Position numbers and translations under genes: made by a program
Assembly (NCBI GenBank): GCA_030407085.1
Contig: CM059585.1
Span: 89,914,501 to 89,978,500 of the forward strand
Length of the DNA stretch: 64,000 nt
From: Trichopria drosophilae
Lineage: Eukaryota; Arthropoda; Insecta; Hymenoptera; Diapriidae
Direction of reading: 5' to 3'
Shown here: positions 59,723 through 64,000 of the stretch, piece after piece
Numbering within the stretch: position 1 is the stretch's first letter
How the letters are laid out: each line of letters opens with the position of its first letter
Notes under the pieces: generated by a model
Database searches by the model: none
Told to the model about the DNA's origin: nothing
The model's input: the letters and a program-made list of their open reading frames with translations, nothing else

Positions 59723-60914
59723 AGTGAAAAAAATTACAGTATTCTTGACGATATATTATGGTAAACCTGACATTAATAATGTTATCGGTACTATATGAAT
59801 ATAGTAAAATATTATCTCCATAATATTGTTACAGGGAACATAAAATTACAGTTTCCTTAACATTAAATTTTGTGGTTACATGCACATGAATTAATATAGT
59901 AAATGTAACATTGTATTCCATGTAAATTTTACCATAAATTTTAGTTAAATACGATCATAATTATTCTTTTAGTCAGCTACATTGCAATTTATGGTTAATG
60001 AGATATCGAATGCGAAACTCGAACTGGAAGGATTTTTTGTTTTCTTCTATTCTGCATGCTAGAGAAGGATAGGACGCTTAACGATATTTCTGACACGTGT
60101 ATGTGTATTGATTCTTTTTGTTTTATTGTAGATATGTATATAAAACAAGATGAAAACAAACCAGTATGGTTCGCAAAAAAAAAATAAATTCAACCAACAA
60201 ACACTTAATGTATATAATACATTTGAATTTCTCGGGCAGAATTTTCATAAATTGACGATAGGTGGCTAATCTTTTCTTTTATTTTTACGCAAGCACCAGT
60301 ACCATATTTCTATTAGTACCTATGCCCAGTTGGATTCCTACGTTGCTATATGTTAGGTCGTTGCGAGTTCTCAAATGTATCTGCATTTTACGAATGCGGT
60401 ATGTGTATGTGTGTTTGAAATGTATGAAGCGAATATACTGTTTATATACGTCTGCGTTTATGCGTGTCATGTGTGTAAATAGTGTATTTATTATATAATA
60501 TTCTTGTTCATAAAATTCAATAAATGTCCATTGCAGGTACCACAGTCTAAAATATTTCGAGGCAAAATGAGTAATTCATGAGTAATAAAGTTTTTTCTCG
60601 TTTTCTTTAATCTAGATTTAAAAAATAACTATACAATATATAGTTAGTTTTACCATATTATATAGTTAGCGTAACATTCGATAATAGTTAGCTCAACCAT
60701 TTTTAAAAAGTGCAGTTTACTCTCAAATTATAGTGTAGAGTACAAATCATATTAAGTTCACGAAACATAGACTTCTGTTACCTTCACTCTATATTATTGT
60801 ATGAATAACCAAAAATTCGTCAGTAGGTGTTATTATAAAATTTAGTTGTGACTGTATTTCACTCAAATTTAAAGTAAAATTATGGTAATCGGAACTATAA
60901 TTTTTTCTCAGTGT
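59723..60914. mobile_element. CACTG-ended AT-rich element
   Basis: GTGAAAAAAATTACAG at the left and, on the other strand, CACTGAGAAAAAATTATAG at the right, flanked by TA. Words of ATGGTAA / TTACCATAA and ACAGTTTCC / GGAAC type recur inside. It abuts the CACGGA element. Frames at 60262-60498 are low-complexity. Confidence 0.5.
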
Positions 60915-60954
60915 ATTGTCTGAAAAAGTATTGAATTTGGTCACCTCGGCAAAA
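60915..60954 (+). mobile_element. Helentron-like element, right fragment after the insertion
   Basis: TTGTCTGAAAAAGTATTGAA followed by TTTGGTCACC matches the internal block at 1127-1157 of copy A1. Together with 56091-56217 it suggests that the 56218-60914 block inserted in, or next to, one such element; the part expected between the fragments is missing. Confidence 0.5.
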
Positions 60955-61290
60955 CTCTAGACACTGGAGACGCCACCGCAAAGTTGAACAATAGCGATCT
61001 GATTCAGGTATGTATCTAATGTTTATGGTAATTGTTCGTTTTTAACCATTTTTATAACCTTTAAAATTGCATGCAGGTGCCACTATATAATTTGAGGGGT
61101 GTGTACAACGTTATATTAGCTAAGTTTGTATTATAGATTCTGCTTAAATTTACTGAATAGATTAGTTATAGTAGAAAATTAGCTTCTATTTATCACACGC
61201 AACATGCGAAACTATTATGTTTTTATGGGAATTAAAATACTTTTAATAGTTTTGTGTATTACTGAAGATGAGTAGGAGTTGATTTTTTAG
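60955..61290. other. Gene-free AT-rich stretch
   Basis: Nothing supported. Confidence 0.35.
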
Positions 61291-61745
61291 TGCAAATAGT
61301 CTATTCAGTCAATTTTAGCTAAATTCGCTTAATTGATCAGTTAGTGAGCACTATATTCCAGCGAAAATCACGTGATTTCATTTCACTAATTTTTGTCCGA
61401 TTTGCTGAATTAATCAGTAAATAGACACTGTTTTCTATTGAAAACTACTGATTACCGGCACAGAGCATGTGGTTTGATTTTAGTGAAATTCGCCTAATCA
61501 ATCGTTAGTAAACACTATATTTCAGTGAAAATCACGTGATTTCATTCTACTGATTTCAGTGAAATTCACTGGATCGATCAGTGAATAGGCATTCTTTTGA
61601 AGCGGCAGAAATGTGATTTCATTTCAATGGTTTTCCAGTCAATTTAGAAGAGTTCGCTGTTGAAATCAGTATCTAATGACTGATTCACATCGATCGCAAA
61701 TGAGCTTTGTGAACTAGCGACTATGAAGTGTCAATTAGTAGTTTT
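61291..61745. repeat. Word island, TCAGTGAAATTC type
   Basis: CAGCGAAAATCACGTGATTTC and CAGTGAAAATCACGTGATTTC-like pieces, GTGAAATTCGCCTAATCAAT, CAGTGAAATTCACTGGATCG and many shorter variants lie in both orientations over 450 bp. The two long pieces are about 160 bp apart. The word resembles that of the island at 14816-15130. Confidence 0.55.
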
Positions 61746-61859
61746 TCGCTGTCTCAGATTAACAGAGAATATGGGTTTATACCTATTCATAATGTAGTGC
61801 AGAAAACCTTGTACCTAATGTTTAATATCGATCTTAAACTCTATATAAATTAATTTTTT

Positions 61860-62100
61860 TAACTCCGTGCGCGAAATTGAATTTCGCGCACTATTTTTAG
61901 TGCGCGAAGTAACCCATTTGCGCACTGCCATTCGGGCACTGAAATGAGTGCGCGAAGTACTTCGCACACTCAAATCAGTGCGCGAAAAATTTCTCCCACG
62001 GAGTCAAAAAAAATAGAATACGATACACGTTACACTCGTGCGCAAATCGCCTACTTCGTGCACTTGTATCGTAATATACTATTTTTACACTTCGAAAAGT
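61860..62100. repeat. Word island, GTGCGCGAAGT type
   Basis: GTGCGCGAAATTGAATTTCGCGCAC is a near-perfect palindrome; AGTGCGCGAAGTA, TTTGCGCACTG, GAGTGCGCGAAGTACTTCGC and CAGTGCGCGAAAAATTTC follow. The outer pieces AACTCCGTGCG (61860) and CCCACGGAGT (61997) are inverted. It ends TCGTAATATACTATTTTTAC, a border shared with other islands. Confidence 0.6.
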
Positions 62101-62559
62101 CGCTTCTGATATCCCCAAAATAGATATTACCTCTAATTGGATAATTACGAAAGAAGAGTAGGGAGGACCATGGTCATGTGATGGGATATCTGCATAATTT
62201 CCATTATACGCATTCTGTGCTTAAAAGTTTTTAACTTTACACCTGTAGTTGCATCAGAAGTACATTATGCACTAACATTACCCGCCGAATTACTGAAATA
62301 CGTTTTAACGTGTGAACCGCATCACATTTGAAACACCTACATCTTTTTCATGTAAACTATTAACAATTTAATTTGTTCAATTACAAGTAATTTACAGTTT
62401 AAATTAAATGTATTCTAGATTTTATTTTATTTATCTTCAATATTTATTTCAATTAATTTTTGTGCTTATCCCCATATTCCATAAAATACCCAAGTGCAAT
62501 ATAATACCAAGTGTCAACATTAACATCCAACAATATCGAGGACGTGTACATTACAGACA
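62101..62559. other. Gene-free AT-rich stretch
   Basis: Nothing supported. Confidence 0.35.
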
Positions 62560-63080
62560 TTCACATGCCACTGAACATGCCGACTAGAATGAAATATAAT
62601 AGACAATAATGCGCGTGCTTCATCGATGCCATTTATTAATCGCCAATTGAAAATGGTCAAATACGCCTTTATCACGCAATTTGTATTTGGGTTTCACTTC
62701 AGTCCGTGATTTGCAGCCATTAAGACACAACGAGTATGATTTACTATCTTCGATGCTTCTCGCGCGTGTACTCCACGGGTCCGACGGTAGTTTATTACTT
62801 TCTCTATTTTTCTCCAGCTATTATGCACGCTTAACACCAACACAGCCAATATCATCGATTGTCCGGTTGAAAGTGGGTAATAATCTTGCGCGAGTCCGAA
62901 CGATGATGTCGTCGGTAATTGCGTCGATGCGCGAACAAACAAAGACCCTTTCAGAAAAATAGTCGAGTCGTCCATTTCTCAGCGATTTGCTATTATGGCC
63001 ATTTACATGTTCCGTTATTCAAGCAGACAACGTAAATACGCTGCAACACAATTTCGTTGCATTTCAATTTGCCATGAAAT
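62560..63080. other. GC-richer patch without recognisable gene
   Basis: Two 93-codon frames overlap almost exactly on opposite strands (62681-62975). Neither has a recognisable domain, and mirrored frames of this kind are a composition effect. Possible conserved non-coding DNA. Confidence 0.35.
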
Positions 63081-64000
63081 CGACGTTTAATGAAATAAAT
63101 AACAGCCATTTGATACTCCAAAAGGTTTTTTTTATTTCCTACAATACATAATTATTATCATATGGCTATTGTGCTATATCTTATTATTGCATCTTTTCCT
63201 TAATAAGATATTATTCTAAGCAAAATGTTCAAATAATAAAAATAATAGTTCTAGCAGGTCACAATATTCATCAGTTTCGTATTAATAAAAAAAAAGAGGG
63301 AATCAGGCGCATCAATTTTAGGCTGTATCGTGTTAAAGCCTTCGCTTCCTTAAAATATTTTTTTAATCATGTATGTTATGTTTGTAAAAGTACAAAAAAA
63401 GAAGAAGATGGATGGGTTATTATCCGGAAAGACTATTGTAATCTAACGTCACTTAAGTAATCTCACTGGTTGATTATACATTTGGAATAGAGTACCTACT
63501 CTCAGAAATGATCGTATGTAGATGTAAGAAGTTGATATAGATATAGTAATATTTATATATTGACAAATTGAATTATATTATATGTCAGAATTAATAATTC
63601 GATCAGCTCCATTTGACTAAAATATTACTGGTGTCAATAATCGTTAGTAAAAAATTAACTGACTCATTGTAACACATTTTTAATTTTATGTTAGTGATTG
63701 TTTAACTCTTTTCAGGTTTAGAGAATCACATTTTACTCAGTATGAAATAAATAAATAAAACATATCATATGCGTGTACTGTATCGAATAAATAAAATTAA
63801 TCGTAGCTGTTACTTCTTGCTTTCTACACACAGCTGATGTTAGATCAACCTTAAGTAGTAATAACCAATATCCGCAGTTGGCGAAGAAGCCTGACCATTT
63901 TTCTGCTCTTACGCTAATATGAAAGGAAGTTGGAATCAATTTTCAAAAAATAGTCTCATTTTCTACCGAGCATAAACTGCATGTGATAATAATAATAAAA
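63081..64000. other. Gene-free AT-rich stretch
   Basis: Nothing supported up to the end of the window. Confidence 0.35.

Noticed and set aside
62681..62975. Two mirrored 93-codon frames as overlapping genes
   Set aside because: Mirrored frames follow from base composition; neither translation is recognisable.
1..64000. Telomeric or centromeric sequence
   Set aside because: No TTAGG array and no long tandem satellite; the only satellite is a short one inside an element.

Overview
The window looks like gene-poor, AT-rich nuclear DNA from an insect, probably a hymenopteran. That is inferred from the base composition (AT-rich desert broken by a few GC-richer patches) and from the mobile elements: Helentron-like, piggyBac-like, pogo/mariner-like, a Ty3/gypsy relic and a tRNA-derived SINE. 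No marker gene fixes the species. No intact protein-coding gene could be supported: the longest open frame in 64 kb is 140 codons, and nearly all frames lie in repeats or are chance frames in GC-richer patches. The only protein signals are short relics: the C-terminal end of a gypsy integrase at 49320-49547 and again, split by an insertion, at 39297-39340 plus 40647-40775; a mariner-like transposase tail at 13048-13241; and a doubtful copia-like tail at 41427-41582. Two further stretches (5095-5312 minus, 47765-47887 plus) look like exons with splice-like borders but are unidentified.

Layout. 0.6-4.8 kb holds copies of a Helentron-like non-autonomous family in head-on orientation; further copies lie at 16.3, 22.4, 39.3, 46.2 and 56.1 kb. 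6.2-10.4 kb is a stack of foldback elements: a pogo-like MITE, a 1.75 kb palindrome with a piggyBac-like MITE in its loop, a SINE, and a 612 bp palindrome whose arms carry a hammerhead-ribozyme-like motif. 12-28 kb alternates TA- and TTAA-flanked MITEs, palindromes and islands of short repeated words. 28.6-38.9 kb is mostly featureless AT-rich DNA with two GC-richer patches (33.8-34.3 and 36.2-37.3 kb). 39-55 kb has the gypsy relics, more MITEs and a decayed tRNA-Lys-like sequence. 56.2-60.9 kb is a large nested palindromic element inserted in a Helentron-like copy.

The most unusual theme is a set of islands of about 100-550 bp. In each, one short word is repeated many times in both orientations and is uniform inside the island but differs between islands (GTGCGTAAAAT, GTGCGCGAAG, TTCACTG, AAGAGTGAA, AAGACCTCTT, GCGAGATCT, TTCCGAAT). 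Some carry terminal inverted repeats. The largest is the 3.5 kb element bounded by CACGGA and TCCGTG, with a 50 bp satellite in both orientations and nested hairpins. These would give long self-complementary transcripts if transcribed; no known system is recognised.
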